NCBI RefSeq assembly: GCF_963855985.1
Contig: NC_087110.1
Location: forward strand, 9,105,001-9,169,000
Source: Ostrinia nubilalis
Taxonomy: Eukaryota > Arthropoda > Insecta > Lepidoptera > Crambidae
DNA length: 64,000 nt
Direction: 5' to 3'
Under the pieces are notes generated by a model. It was not told the DNA's origin. It did no database searches and was given only the letters and a program-made list of their open reading frames with translations. Of this stretch, positions 35,542 to 46,800 are shown piece after piece; position 1 is the stretch's first letter, and every line of letters begins with the position of its first letter. The translations under genes and the position numbers were made by a program.

Positions 35542-35642
35542 ATGGCGTCCGGCGTATTCCGGTTTCTGGTGCTGCTGGCAGTGCTGGTGTGGGTGGCTGG
35601 AGACGAGGCCAAGGTTGCAGTCACCTCGAACGCCAGCTGGTT
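35542..35642 (+). CDS. Signal-peptide exon, inferred exon 1 of a Wnt gene
   Basis: The ATG sits in a good context (ACAAGATGG). It opens a 33-codon reading: MASGVFRFLVLLAVLVWVAG, then DEAKVAVTSNASW, then a donor TT|GTAAGTAT. Residues 1-20 are a classic signal peptide. The exon is 101 nt, so it ends after two bases of a codon (TT). The Wnt exon at 60301 starts with C and then TCC ATG, so joining them gives an uninterrupted NASWFSMGLLDF. The N-terminal pattern 'N-S-W-x-S-x-G' just after the signal peptide is seen in Wnt5/Wnt7-type ligands. I infer the two belong together across 24.7 kb. The alternative is a different secreted protein whose next exon I cannot see. Confidence 0.55.
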
Positions 35643-36489
35643 GTAAGTATACTCACTATTTTTGAGGGAAGTCAAACATAACTTCGAACTCCTATGTTCT
35701 TCTGATTAAGTTCGTTGCAGGTCCAATGACAGTATAAATTTCCCCCGGGACAAACTTGACCATCACTGGTTGGGTTAATATTGGCGGCCAAGCTGTAGAT
35801 CTTGGGCTACACAGGAGTTGTGGGAATAGTCTCGTTTTATACTCACTATTCGTACGTTTCGACTAAAAAAATATGTTCTGAAAAGCCTCCTCTACGGATT
35901 TTCATTACCGGTCCTGCGCTGCCCACATTCAGGTGCTTCCCGCGACCTTTACCAGATCTTAGGTCCACCAAGTGGGAGGCCTAGGCAGACCTCCCACTTG
36001 GTGGACAACTCTCACAAGGCTAGGCAGCCTACACTACGTTTTCACATCCTGCCCCTCTATTTTCACTCGTGAAGCGTGTCCTTGTTTTGTATGAAGAATT
36101 ACAGCACAATATTAGACTACTATAAAGCGCACTTAATACCAGAAAGCATTAATTCCCCGTCAACATTATGGGCTAAATAGAACAAAACTATGCAATTACA
36201 TGAAAGTTGTTCAGGCTGTCTGTCTCTCTTCATTTCTAATTCAGTTTAGTCGCCACACCAAAATCGCCACGATTAGCAAAGATTGGATGGAATCGAAACT
36301 ACCAAACTATAACATCTCATAAAGAATTCCTCATCCAATCCGATGTCCTATAATGATATCCCGCGTGTTTCCTCGCTTTTATTGCACCTGAGTCTCCGTC
36401 TAGACTGGCCATAAAGCCAATAACTATCTGTATAACAGCCTCAATGTTATGAGAAAATGAGAATGTGATATCACAGGATTATGTGTCCA

Positions 36490-36712
36490 CTAGCTTTTCG
36501 CCCGCGGCTTCGCCCGCGTGGAATTTTGTCAGTCACAGAAAAACAATATCGCGCGCGTATTTGCTCACCGTTTAGACCTACCCTGGACTACGACAAACAT
36601 TTTAAAACCAAAATCAGCACAACCGGCCCAGCCGTTCTCGAGTTATAATCAGACTAACGAACAGCAATTCATTTTTATTTATATAGAATATATATGTAGA
36701 TAGATAGATGAT
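36490..36712 (-). mobile_element. Helitron-like element, minus orientation
   Basis: On the minus strand it ends CCACGCGGGCGAAGCCGCGG then GCGAAAAGCTAG. The upstream end is a TATATATTCTATATAAATAA stretch. It abuts the next Helitron-like copy, whose CTAG end lies at 36715. Confidence 0.65.
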
Positions 36713-36714
36713 AG

Positions 36715-39051
36715 CTAGCGGCCGCCCGCGACTTCGTACGCGTGGATCCCGTTTTACCCCCTTCATCTATCTTCAGCGGTTAACTCCCGTTCCCGTAGGA
36801 ATTTTGCAATATCCTGTTGTAACTGAGCTTTAAGTTTAATAAGGTACCTGCATGCCAAATTTCAAGCGTCTATCTTACGCAGTTTAGATTTTTTCATACA
36901 TATGTTTTTTCCCGCTAACTCCCGTTCCCGTGGGAATTTTACGATATCCTGTTGTACCTAAGCTTTAAGTTTACTAAGGTACCTGCACACCAAATTTCAA
37001 GCATATAACTTAAGCGGTTTAGATTGTTCATACAAAAGGATTTTTCCGCTAATTCCCGTTCCCGTGGGAATTTCGGGAATTCCTTTCTTAGTGCACCTCT
37101 ACGGTACCTAAACTACGTCCCTTCCAAATTTCAAGTGCCTACGTTTAGCCGTTTAGGCTGTGCGTTGATCTGTCAGTCAGTCAGTCAGTTTCTCCTTTTA
37201 TACAGGGTGTCCCGTAATGTAACGTCAAGCCGGAACTGGGTGTTGAGGCAAGTTGTGCTGGTTATCAGAAAAATATAAAAAAAATCTATGTGGCATATTT
37301 TAAAAATAATAGGCATTTAAAAAAAAACAAAAAATTCTACTCCAGGTGACGGTCCTTTTGCTCGTGTTGCCACAAATCTTCACTTTTTCCAAATTTTTTT
37401 TTTTGTTATGTAACCCTGAATAATGCTTCTCTAAATCGTTATCAAAATTACAAAACCAGCTGCTCCAGCTTGGATGAAAAAAATAGATTATTCCCAAAAA
37501 AAAATTCAAAATAAAAATTTTGCCTAGTTTAAACTGACTGTACTGAAAAAAAAATGTACTACGCGAGTGTGGCAAGTAACGTCATAATTTGGCGCATTTA
37601 GTAAGGATTCCAAAATGGTATAACACTTGGTAAATTTTTGCTGTAATTGTCGACAATTTTTGGTTTTTTGGAAATAATCCCGTTTTTAACTTTATCTACC
37701 TTGGTTAAAATTTAATATTCTAATGTGCCCAAAATTCAAGTTTCTGTGACTGACTACCATACAGTCAGTCACAGAAACTTTTGTCACCATGACAGTAATT
37801 AGTAGTTGACATACTGTGACAAAAGTCACCCGTGCGCGCGCGCCTTTACTACCTGCTCTGCCTGCACTTGTACTTGGTAACAGGGATAATAAGGATATGA
37901 AGTTTCGGTTATGGATACGGTTACGGATATTAGAATAATATTATACCGGTTTCGGTTACGGTCACGGATATGAAATCATTTCAGATTATCCGAAAGTCTC
38001 GGATAATTTCGGTTACGGAATTATTAGAATTTCAAAAATGTAGGTATAATTCAAATAGCAAGATGCTGCGTGAGCGTGACCCACATAGCTACTTTATGTA
38101 CCAACTAAGACGACACCTATGTATGATAAAGGTAAAACAGGCTGGCATATTAGTTGGTGCCAGCGAATGCCAGACAAGTTGGTAACAAATATTAAGATTT
38201 AAGGTACAATTCCAAGACGGACCGCAGACCGCAAACTGCAAAACTATGAAATCGGCAGCGCGGCATTGCAGCTGCGGCGTGTATACTGCAGATTTCATAG
38301 AGTTTTGCAGTTTGGCCTTTATCCGAAACTATCCGTAACTTTTGAATCAGTTTCGGTTACGGTTATGGACATTTTTTTATTTCGGATATCCGATAGTTTC
38401 GGTTACGGTTACGGATATCCATTAACATCCCTGCTTGGTAAGATGGCCCTCTCCGTCCCGCTCATACCTTTTAAAATGGCTTCTCCACCTCACTTAAGCC
38501 AGAAACTTGAATTTTGGGCACATTAGAATAATATTTTTAACCAAGGTAGATAAAGTTAAAAACGGGATTATTTCCAATAAACAAAAATTGTCGACAATTA
38601 CAGCAAGATTTTACAAAGTGTTATACCATTTTGGAATCCTTACTAAATGCGCCAAATTATGACGTCACTTGCCACACTCGCATAGTACACTTTTTTTTCA
38701 GTACAGTCAGTTTAAACTAGGCAAAATTTTTATTTTGATATTTTTTTTGGGAATAATGTATTTTTTTCATCCAAGTTGGAGCAGCTGGTTTTGTAATTTT
38801 GATAACAATTTAGAGAAGCATTATTCAGGGTTACATAACAAAAAAAAAATTTGGAAAATGTGAAGATTTGTGGCAACACGAGCAAAAGGACCGTCACCTG
38901 GAGTAGAATTTTTTGATTTTTTTTAAATGCCTATTATTTTTAAAATATGCCACATAGATTTTTTTTTATATTTTTCTGATAACCAGCACAACTTGCCTCA
39001 ACACTCAGTTCCGGCTTGACGTTACATTACGAGACACCCTGTATATTTAGA
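36715..39051 (-). mobile_element. Helitron-like element split by a fold-back insertion
   Basis: The minus-strand 3' end is at 36715 (GCGGGCGGCCGCTAG) and the body runs to 37202. The first 8 bases (TCTAAATA) lie at 39051-39044, beyond a 1.84-kb insertion at 37203-39041. Removing the insertion restores TCTAAATATATAAAAGGAG then AAACTGACTGACTGACTGAC, matching the intact starts at 41010 and 51658. Internal direct repeats resemble those at 28596-29173. Confidence 0.75.
37203..39041. mobile_element. 1.84-kb fold-back element with about 560-bp inverted arms
   Basis: Left CAGGGTGTCCCGTAATGTAA is inverted at the right end as TTACATTACGAGACACCCTG; TA flanks both sides. The arms (about 37203-37765 and 38480-39041) match nearly throughout, including CCAGGTGACGGTCCTTTTGC. 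The loop carries repeated TTTCGGTTACGGATAT-like motifs (about 37900-38410) and a short GCGCGCGC run at 37836. No transposase is present. Confidence 0.85.
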
Positions 39052-39148
39052 TTTCCAATCAAAAAGTAGATATCTACGGGTATGTTATTGCCCAGTAGTT
39101 ATTAGGAACTTGTTTATTATATGACGTTATTTATGTTACTGAATCCTA

Positions 39149-39363
39149 TCCTACTAATATGTATTATAAATGCGAAAGTATGTGTGGATGTCTGTATGTC
39201 TGGATACTCTGAATGTTTGTTACTCTTTCACGCACTACTAAACGGATTTTGATGAAACTTTACAGTATTATTGTTTATAACCCAGAATAACATATATGCT
39301 ATAATTTATGACGATCTGTGACAAACTAAATTTCACGCGGGTGAAGCCGCGGGCAAAAGCTAG
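39149..39363 (+). mobile_element. Non-autonomous Helitron-like element
   Basis: A|TCCTACTAATATGTATTA start, GTTACTCTTTCACGCACTAC and GATGAAACTTTACAGTATTA inside, CACGCGGGTGAAGCCGCGGG then CAAAAGCTAG|T at the end. Closely similar to 91-279. Confidence 0.85.
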
Positions 39364-39769
39364 TAATTTAATAAAATTAAATGTTTTATTCCTCCTGTAT
39401 AATTTTAGACTGGAAATCAAACCCAACGCAAATATTAAGTCAGTTCCTCTATGTAAATTTTAGTTATTTTTATAACATTACATATTGATTTTTGTTGAGA
39501 GCATCGCATTAAAACTTTCATGATTTATTTATACAAACAAAAGAGAGATTTCACATTTTTATTTACATAAAAGTCCTAACATCGTAATATACCGACAGCA
39601 TAATCTTTTAAAGTCACCGTTGAAAAGCTTAGTTAGCTAATGAATTTGTAATACCTTTATTGGCTCCTCAAAAGAATTTTCTTCTCCTATTAATGTGACC
39701 TGTAACAACTATTCTCAATCTCAATCTAGAGTCATGGAGTCAGAATTAAAATAAGTATTTAGCAGATGA

Positions 39770-39860
39770 TCAGTTGTAGTAAAGTTCGTTAGGAGCACAC
39801 AAGTCGTTGAGCCAAGTGAGCAAGCTGGCAGACGCCACTTCGATGTTATATGTGCCTTTG
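39770..39860 (-). pseudogene. Duplicated fragment of the last exon of the 40575-43863 gene
   Basis: Ninety-one bases align without gaps to 40575-40665 with 7 differences. The minus-strand reading KGTYNIEVASASLLTWLNDL then CAPNELYYN and a TGA stop is kept, so the stop codon and C-terminus are preserved. Similarity ends abruptly upstream (39861), where the exon's acceptor and N-terminal half are missing. It is probably a partial tandem duplication, or the remnant of a second gene copy 0.8 kb downstream. Confidence 0.75.
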
Positions 39861-40574
39861 TGAGTCATAGATTGATATATAAAGAAGTATTTAGCAAATT
39901 ACAACTGTCTACAGCATTTTTGCGCACGGGTTATGCATAGCTTATTTTTATTGCTTTAATACCTAGAAATAAGAATAACAACAAAAAATTGTTCTGAATT
40001 TGCTTTTATGTGTAAAAAATAGAAATAATCATATCAAAGAATGTATGAAACATGGACATAGAGATGATTTCATTTGTTGCCAAATATTTTTTTTTCTTTC
40101 TTTCTTCATTTTTTTCTAATTATTAAAATACACCAAACATCCATTCAAGATTCATTCTCACAAGAGAAGTTTTGAAATAGAGTCCAAATATTTATTAAAA
40201 ATGAAAAGTTCTACTTTCCTGTCATGTTCCATAGAGGATTTTTCTCAAAAAAACCTAACCCTATCATGCTTTCAGTATACTGGTCTTGGTTACGTCGTCT
40301 CTCAAATCCCACTATATTTTTATGGAAGCGTGCCCCTTGTTCTTGCGAATAAACCCCCATAATTATCTATAAATGTATCCCAATGAGAATTTGACGTGCA
40401 TCTTTAGAGACATTTTACTATGAAGATGGAAAATTCAAATCGCTATAACTTCTTAAAAAGCAAATATTTTAGATTTGTAATCGCACTTTTTTATATAAAT
40501 TTGCTTAAATAATCAGAATATAATAAGTAAAATCCATGCGCAAAAAAAAAAAATTTTTTTGTTGACCGGTGTTA

Positions 40575-43500
40575 TCAATTGTGGTAAAGTTCGTTCGGAG
40601 CACACAAGTCGTTGAGCGAAGTGAGCAAGCTGGCAGACACCACTTCGATGTTGTGTGTGCCTTTGGGAATGCCGTACAGCCAGAACTCGTATACCAGCAT
40701 TGAGACGTCGCTGCATTCGAAGGTTAGGTTGATGGACTCCTGGAAAAAATACTGTCACTGATTTTTCTAGATTGTCTGAAGACGCGCTTAGATTTCGCCC
40801 CGTCACAGTCTCTAATGTCATGACACATGCTAAGATCGAAAAGGGCGTTCCTCAATTGGATGAAAGATCTTATGAAAGTATCTTGCAGTGGCTGGAGATC
40901 GTTCTCTTTGACTCTCCTATGAGAGGTTTATAGTCCTATTAAACTGATATTGGCTGACCTCTGGTGTAGAAAGTCGGTATACTAATCTTCCAACCCAAGC
41001 AGACGTTAATCTAAATATATTAACTCAAAGGTGACTGACTGACTGACTGACATAGTGATCTATCAACGCACAGCCCAAACCACTGGACGGATCGGGCTGA
41101 AATTTGGCATGCAGGTAGATGTTATGACGTAGGCATCCGCTAAGAAAGGATTTTACGAAACTCCACCCTAAAGTAAAATGGGATCCACGCGTATGAAGTC
41201 GCGGGCGGCCGCTAGTATTTTATGTAATGGGGGATCTTGTTTTGCCAGCTTATAAAAAGTGTTGTTGTGGAAATACCCGATTGTGTTGAAACCGATTGTT
41301 ATTTGTCAACATTTAACACAAATGTGGCATACCATACACATAATGTCGAAAATGCAGGATATGAGGTGTCCATGAGGAGGACGAAACGCTTCACTGCCTT
41401 CAGACATTTTACCTACTTATGAATGAATAATCATCTAGAAGTTAAACAAAAATTAGAAACCCTTACCTGTAGAATCCCCCCGCTAGTGATGAACCCCTGT
41501 GACTCGTTGGTATCTGCGAAGAGGATCACGTTGAACCCTGTGATGATGTACGTCTTCTTTGGATCCCCGGTGGGAGTTGGCTCGTTCTGAAATATATTTT
41601 TTTATCCACAACGAGGAAGCTCTTGGTTTGTATCTCACCTGGCCGAAGGTGGAAGCGAGCTTCACCCGGAATCCTCAACCACAGAGGAACTGGCTATCTT
41701 TACCTCTAACTGCCGGAACACAACAATGCTGTTAACATTGTTGTTATGGCGACAGACTTAAGTAAGATGGTGGTAGCTAGCCAGGTGAACTTAGAACAAG
41801 CCGAACAGAAAAATCTGCCCCCACTGGGAATCGAACCCGGGACCTCTGCGTCTGAAGCAGGTGGTCTTACCACTAGACCACAGAGGCGGTTAAAGCTTCA
41901 TTAGCAGGCTCTTTTCATGGCACTTATACACGTCCCAATATACCATAGCCATACCACTACTCCGGGACAACATATAGGCTGGTGCTGAGGAGAAGTGACT
42001 GAAGGAACTCACGCTCGTATTCACAAACGATGCTTGCTTAAGTGAAGCAGCAAATCGAACGCACATCGTTGAATATAGCTCTGTGATTGGTTCGTGTGTT
42101 ACCTTGTGCGTCCACGCGTACTGTGAGACCTCATATTAATGTTTGTGAATACGGGCGTCAGTATTTTAAGGTTCACATTGCTACGTGGTGTTTAAAAAAT
42201 GTTTTGTAAGCTGTAGTGGTGATGGACAGCTAAATATCTGTCAGCTCTACAAAAGATGGATGGTAGAATAAAGACCGTCATATTATTTTATTTTAATCTC
42301 TTCTCTTATACAGGGTGTCCCAAAATTAGCACGTCATACTGACATTGGAGGTAGCTGAGTCTAAGACGCATCGAACAAGCTTAATATGTCCATAGAAAAA
42401 TTTCATAAGTTTTAAGATATAACCAATAATATACTTGTTAGATGCGTCTTAAGCTCATTTACCTCTGGTGTCAGTGTGACGTGCAAAATTTGGGACACCC
42501 TGTATGTTGTAATCCTCAATATCATAAATTCAAACAGAACTAAATCTTTTATCACTTTTGCGTGTATGAATGTGTTCAGTTTTCAATTTTAAAATGTGTA
42601 ACTACCTTCGTTGGGTACGAGAGCGTCAAATTGATGTCTTGCTTCGGGAACGACCATGACTTTGTGCCATAAATTATCAGTTCTGGATCTGAAAAGATAA
42701 TAGACCTTATCTGCAGACATTCAAATGCCTAATTGCAATGAAATAGGCAAAGGCACCATAATAAACAAATAAAATTTAAATCATCTAGCGATAACGTTTG
42801 ATAAAATTGTCGTCACGTCTACGTATCGTAGATTAGCTAATAAAATAATTTATGGTTTTAGTAGCATTAAGGAAAAAACTTCCAAAAGCAGTGGACAGTG
42901 TACATTTCAACTGATCAATTCAAGATCAATTCCACAAAATGTGCACAGTTCCAGAAAACGTCACTTCTAATCAATGAAAAATGCGCCGAATGACGTCATG
43001 AGGTACTTTTTTTATTTAAACTGCACTAAATTGTATTATGTACGGATGAGAGCACATAATTCTAAACTCAGTAGCGTCTTATCTAAGTGTAATAAGGATT
43101 ATTTTTCAACAAAAATGTAGAGTTTCATGTGCTGTTGTTGACCCTACTTCAATGTTTTGATACATTACGTCCATGCAACTCGCACAGTCGTACATCATAA
43201 TACTAATTTCTATTGAAAATCGCCTTTAATTATAATAACATAAGATTTCAGTCTTCACTTGCATGCAACTCACGAAGGCGAGTGAGCTTTACTTGTGTGT
43301 GTACGTGTACATGCACATACCGATAGTGTAATGTTTATAAAAACTTTTGAAAAACGAACAGTAGCGAGCCACCACACATGTAAAGCTCACTCGCCTTCGT
43401 GAATGAGGGTTTTCGCGATTGAAAAATCCGCCAGATGGCAATACGTAGACGCGAGGTCTAAATGCTGCATGATTGGTTATTTTTGACATGACATTGAGAG

Positions 43501-43863
43501 ATATGTCAAAATCCACCAATCACACAGCATTTGGACCTCGCGTCTACGTATTGCCATCTGGCGGATTTTTCAATCGCGAAAACCCTCATTGCAACAACTA
43601 TACTTCTTACCTCCATGTGACAAACAATAAAGATTTTGAAAGGAGATGAAAAACTTACTTTCCACCGGCTGGAAGCTACAGTAATATTTGTTGGCAGTCT
43701 TGTAGATCTTCGCGTTCACTTTACTTATAGTATCATTTTCAAAATGCTGAGAATAATTCAAACTTTTCACATTTTCGTGGGTTTTCACCAAGGAACTGAG
43801 GGCTGCACTACCAAAAGCCACACACAGCACTAATAAAAGGCCTTTTTGTAGAGTCCCATTCAT
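40575..43863 (-). CDS. Unrecognised secreted glycoprotein, four exons, 190 residues
   Basis: Assembled on the minus strand from four exons with consensus sites: 43863-43659 (donor GTAAGT), 42688-42606, 41586-41467 (acceptor TTTCAG, donor GTAAGG) and 40739-40575 (acceptor TTTTTTCCAG, stop TGA). Lengths 205, 83, 120 and 165 nt keep one frame. Residues 1-21 (MNGTLQKGLLLVLCVAFGSA) are a signal peptide. The mature part has three cysteines (about 62, 145, 182), five N-glycosylation sequons (NYS, NDT, NLT, NES, NLT) and alternating hydrophobic stretches (TYIITGFNVILFAD, YEFWLYGIP) suggesting a beta-rich fold. I know no family that matches. Introns 1 and 2 carry MITEs. The tail of exon 4 is duplicated at 39770-39860. 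It lies between Helitrons and the MBF2 cluster, in the same orientation as the first four MBF2 genes. Confidence 0.75.
41010..41215 (+). mobile_element. Helitron-like element, TCTAAATATATTAACTC family
   Basis: Starts A|TCTAAATATATTAACTCAAA, has GACTGACTGACTGAC and CTGGACGGATCGGGCTGAAA, and ends GAAGTCGCGGGCGGCCGCTAG|T. Nearly identical to 51658-51865. It lies just upstream of the fourth exon's neighbour, in intron 3 of the secreted-protein gene. Confidence 0.85.
41761..41888 (-). repeat. tRNA-derived SINE-like repeat
   Basis: The minus strand at 41888-41816 reads TGTGGTCTAGTGGTAAGACC (A-box like) ... GGTCCCGGGTTCGATTCCCA (B-box like) then GTGGGGGCAGA. An anticodon-like loop TTCAGAC has only four paired bases, and the acceptor stem does not pair. 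It is a tRNA-derived repeat, not a working tRNA. The 3' text 'GGTGGTAGCTAGCCAGG' continues to 41761. Located in intron 2 of the secreted-protein gene. Confidence 0.65.
42311..42502. mobile_element. TA-flanked MITE with CAGGGTGTCCC ends
   Basis: CAGGGTGTCCCAAAATTAGC is matched inverted by AATTTGGGACACCCTG, with paired GACGTG/CACGTC and GATGCGTCTTA blocks inward. TA lies on both sides. It shares terminal bases with 37203-39041. Located in intron 2 of the secreted-protein gene. Confidence 0.85.
43267..43404. mobile_element. MITE with CACGAAGGCGAGTGAG ends, copy 2
   Basis: ACTCACGAAGGCGAGTGAGC and inverse GCTCACTCGCCTTCGTGAAT enclose the same GTGTACATGCACATAC and CGAACAGTAGCGAGCC text as 1203-1341, reversed. 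Located in intron 1 of the secreted-protein gene. Confidence 0.8.
43402..43590. mobile_element. Nearly perfect fold-back MITE, about 85-bp arms
   Basis: AATGAGGGTTTTCGCGATTG then AAAAATCCGCCAGATGGCAA at the left are exactly inverted at the right end. The arms continue through ACGTAGACGCGAGGTC with only a few mismatches. It touches the previous MITE. High arm identity suggests a young insertion. Located in intron 1 of the secreted-protein gene. Confidence 0.85.
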
Positions 43864-44072
43864 AATAATTTAATTTTAATTACCAATCAGACTAGAGCTA
43901 AAAAGACTAATTAAAAACAAAGTGTGCTGTGCTTATCGTATTGATAACGCCAATTTAATTTTGGTAGTAACTAATCTAAAGATTGGACGATATCGATACT
44001 AAGATACTTGGAAACGTCGCCGAATTTTTATTATTATTGATGCTTAATTATATTGTTATTATCTCTCATATA

Positions 44073-44192
44073 AGGCTGAGTTGCACCACCCAAATTTGAC
44101 CGTAACTATGACGATAACCGGTGCATTTTGTATGGAGTTTGACAGATATTTGACGTTTATCTCAGTTAAAGTAAGATGGTGCAACGCAGCCT
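44073..44192 (+). mobile_element. MITE, AGGCTGAGTTGCACCAC family, copy 4
   Basis: AGGCTGAGTTGCACCACC start, GGAGTTTGACAGATATTTGA inside, GATGGTGCAACGCAGCCT end. Between the secreted-protein gene and the MBF2 cluster. Confidence 0.85.
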
Positions 44193-46000
44193 AAATCTCA
44201 TGACTAAACATTGTCCTTTATAATGCGCAATATGTTATTAAACACTGAATTTTAACTACTAACGCATCGGTGGCCTTTCCTTGTACCTACTGGTTATTTG
44301 GATGATTTAATTGATCTTTAAAATTAATCCAAAATTAACAGCCAAGATAATTTGTTGTCACTAGTGTCCCATCTGGGAATTGAACCCGGGGAGATAATTT
44401 AAAGTTTTAACCATCGATAAGGCGGGTTTCATTTTCATGATCAAATATATTTTATTTCTCTAGCTCTGCATAGATATTGTCTATTACAGTACATATTATT
44501 ATTATTCTGTGCTGTTACACATTTGGAAGAAATACAAAAACATAAGAGACTACAAAAGTTTCTTCAAATTCTCTATTATTATGCATATTAACTTCACAGA
44601 CCTGACCTATCATTTTTGTAACAAATTAGTTTTTGTAGCGGACTACTTTTTAATTTCAAGTTTTTTTTATTTATAAAAAAGATTGTTATATTTAATTACT
44701 AACCCAATGAAATCACTTACAAACCCACCGGAAACCATTGTGGTACCGAATTGAATAGGATTATTATGGGAACCGGTATCCACGGGGTGATGGGTCTAAT
44801 ATAAGCCTTCATTAACACAATTATAGGGCATTATGTTCTCGCCCTTACCGTGATGCCATAGATTAAAAACATTATTGGATTGTCGTTGGAACTGCATAGA
44901 GAAGTTTGTTCGATATTTAAATTTAAATTTGGGTCGTAGTAAATCAAAAGATAAACGATTATTACGCAGGTTTAGCCTAGGCGCAGACTACAAACTTGTC
45001 GGCTGATAGTTGGCCCCGATTATAATTTGTATAAAGAATCGACCGATCCAATGTGCGCATATTGTGACTCAACTATCGGCCAACTAAAAGTCGGTGGTCT
45101 GCGCCTAGACTTATTTCTAAGTAGCTTAGTATTTGCTTCTTTATTAACATACCATGCATTTGCAAAACATAACACAGTCCATATACCTACTGTTAATAAT
45201 TAAGGAACTAGAATAGACTAGACTAGACTAAAATAGCCAAATCTATATATTTGGTTAAGTAAAGTCGTAGCTTTTATTTTATCTACTCTACCTACATATA
45301 AAAATAAAATAAATATTTTACAAAATAGTTGTTGGGAACCGATAGGTGGACCAACCTCTTTTTTATATTATCTATGTTTTATACTTTTTTTATTATTTTT
45401 GATACCTTTTGTTTAGTTTGAAGTTTATGGTTTTTTGATAGCCGTTGTGGGCAATATTTGCAGAAATATATCTTCATTTTAATCCGAAGGTTTTTCTTAT
45501 TTCCGCACGCCCGAGCGGCTGTCCGCAACAATAGTCTTCATCATAAATGGTTTTCAGTGTGATTTTAATTTCATCAAAATTTCAATGGACAAATAACAGC
45601 TCTATATCATTACCACTCTGGGCCCAAACTCCAACAAATCACGGGTATCTCAGGTCTAACTCAGCCCTATCTTCTTTATGCGTTCGCCATCCGATCCGTT
45701 TGACCACCGGTGAACGAAACAAACATAGAAGTGTCCAGAATTATGAATGTCTAGCGTAGCTCAAGATTTAAATCCATTTACTATGGATGGCAGGGAATGG
45801 TCCGCGCTGAGACTGTTTGGTTTGGTTTTTTAAGACTACCGACTTTTATGAAATAATAGTTTAGTGATATTTTATTATTTCTTTGTTTTTAGCGAAGCTC
45901 GTGTCGCTTATAAAAATGTATTAAAATGTTAGTTTCTCAGTAAGTGAATCAAATTTGTATTCTTAGGAGAAATAAAGTGTCTTTAACCATACTATCTTAA
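44193..46000. other. Gene-free stretch
   Basis: No supported gene. A tRNA-like B-box remnant (GGGAATTGAACCCGGGGAG) lies at 44373-44391. A short inverted pair (GGCGCAGACTACAAACTTG and GGTGGTCTGCGCC) spans about 44980-45111, possibly a small MITE. Confidence 0.45.
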
Positions 46001-46280
46001 TCCTAAAAATATTATAAATGTGTAAGTTTGAGAAGGAGGACGTATGTCTATTGCCCGTTTTCACCATCAATCCCTAATTTTTAAGTGACTCCTATGGCAA
46101 CACATTACAGGAATTTTGTTTTCATAGGGGTCACTTAAAAATATGAATTAATCGTGAAAACGGGCATTACACGCAAAAACCACTGACTGGATTTTGATCA
46201 AGGCCATAATCTAAAATAATTACGATCTGTGAAAAACTGAATTTCATGCGGGGCAAGCCGTAGCCGCGGGCAAAAACTAG
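46001..46280 (+). mobile_element. Helitron-like element interrupted by a MITE
   Basis: Starts A|TCCTAAAAATATTATAAATG and ends GCCGCGGGCAAAAACTAG|T. A TGCCCG-family MITE occupies 46052-46166, splitting the usual 'ACTCTTTCACGCAAAAAC' text (CACGCAAAAACCACTGACTG follows the MITE). Confidence 0.8.
46052..46166 (+). mobile_element. MITE, TGCCCGTTTTCACC family, copy 2
   Basis: TGCCCGTTTTCACCATCAAT ... GTGAAAACGGGCA, with AAGTGACT/AGGTCACTT pairs inside. Nested in the Helitron-like element at 46001-46280. Confidence 0.85.
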
Positions 46281-46800
46281 TATTATAATAATAAAAGAGT
46301 TACCTATATGACCGCCAATACCGCTTGTTGTTGAATATATGGATTGGAACGCCATCTGACATCAACTCGCTTAACTTGCACGATAAATAGATAATGAATG
46401 TTATTATGCTTAATTACTCATTAAGTGGCTGACTGCAATGTAAATTAAATATAAATAGGTATCGCTAGATGTCGATACACCACAGAAAGCGATATAGGGA
46501 AGAGAACGAAAAACTCCATAACAAGAAAAAATTAGCTTCTATGTTTTTCTCCTTCGCCATCCATCATCGTATAAATGTATTCTAGAACTGTAGCAATAGA
46601 TTTTATTATTCTGCTTTTATTTTACTCGCGTGCAAGTTTTTAATGGGCCTATAAATATTTTTATTTGAATCAAGGTGATTTGTCTTCTGAATTTTATTGT
46701 GGCATTTAGTGAAACGGTAAGTGACTTCTAGGGTCAAATAAATGTTCGGTAGTGTGACAGCTAACTGTAAATTAAAATTAATTGTTTATGTGAAGTATTT

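Noticed and set aside
37300..38863. Similar open frames near both ends of the 1.84-kb fold-back
   Set aside because: They are the two arms of the fold-back read on opposite strands, with lysine/phenylalanine-rich low complexity.
41816..41888. Possible tRNA gene on the minus strand
   Set aside because: A-box and B-box look good, but the acceptor stem does not pair and the anticodon stem has a mismatch. It continues into SINE-like sequence.
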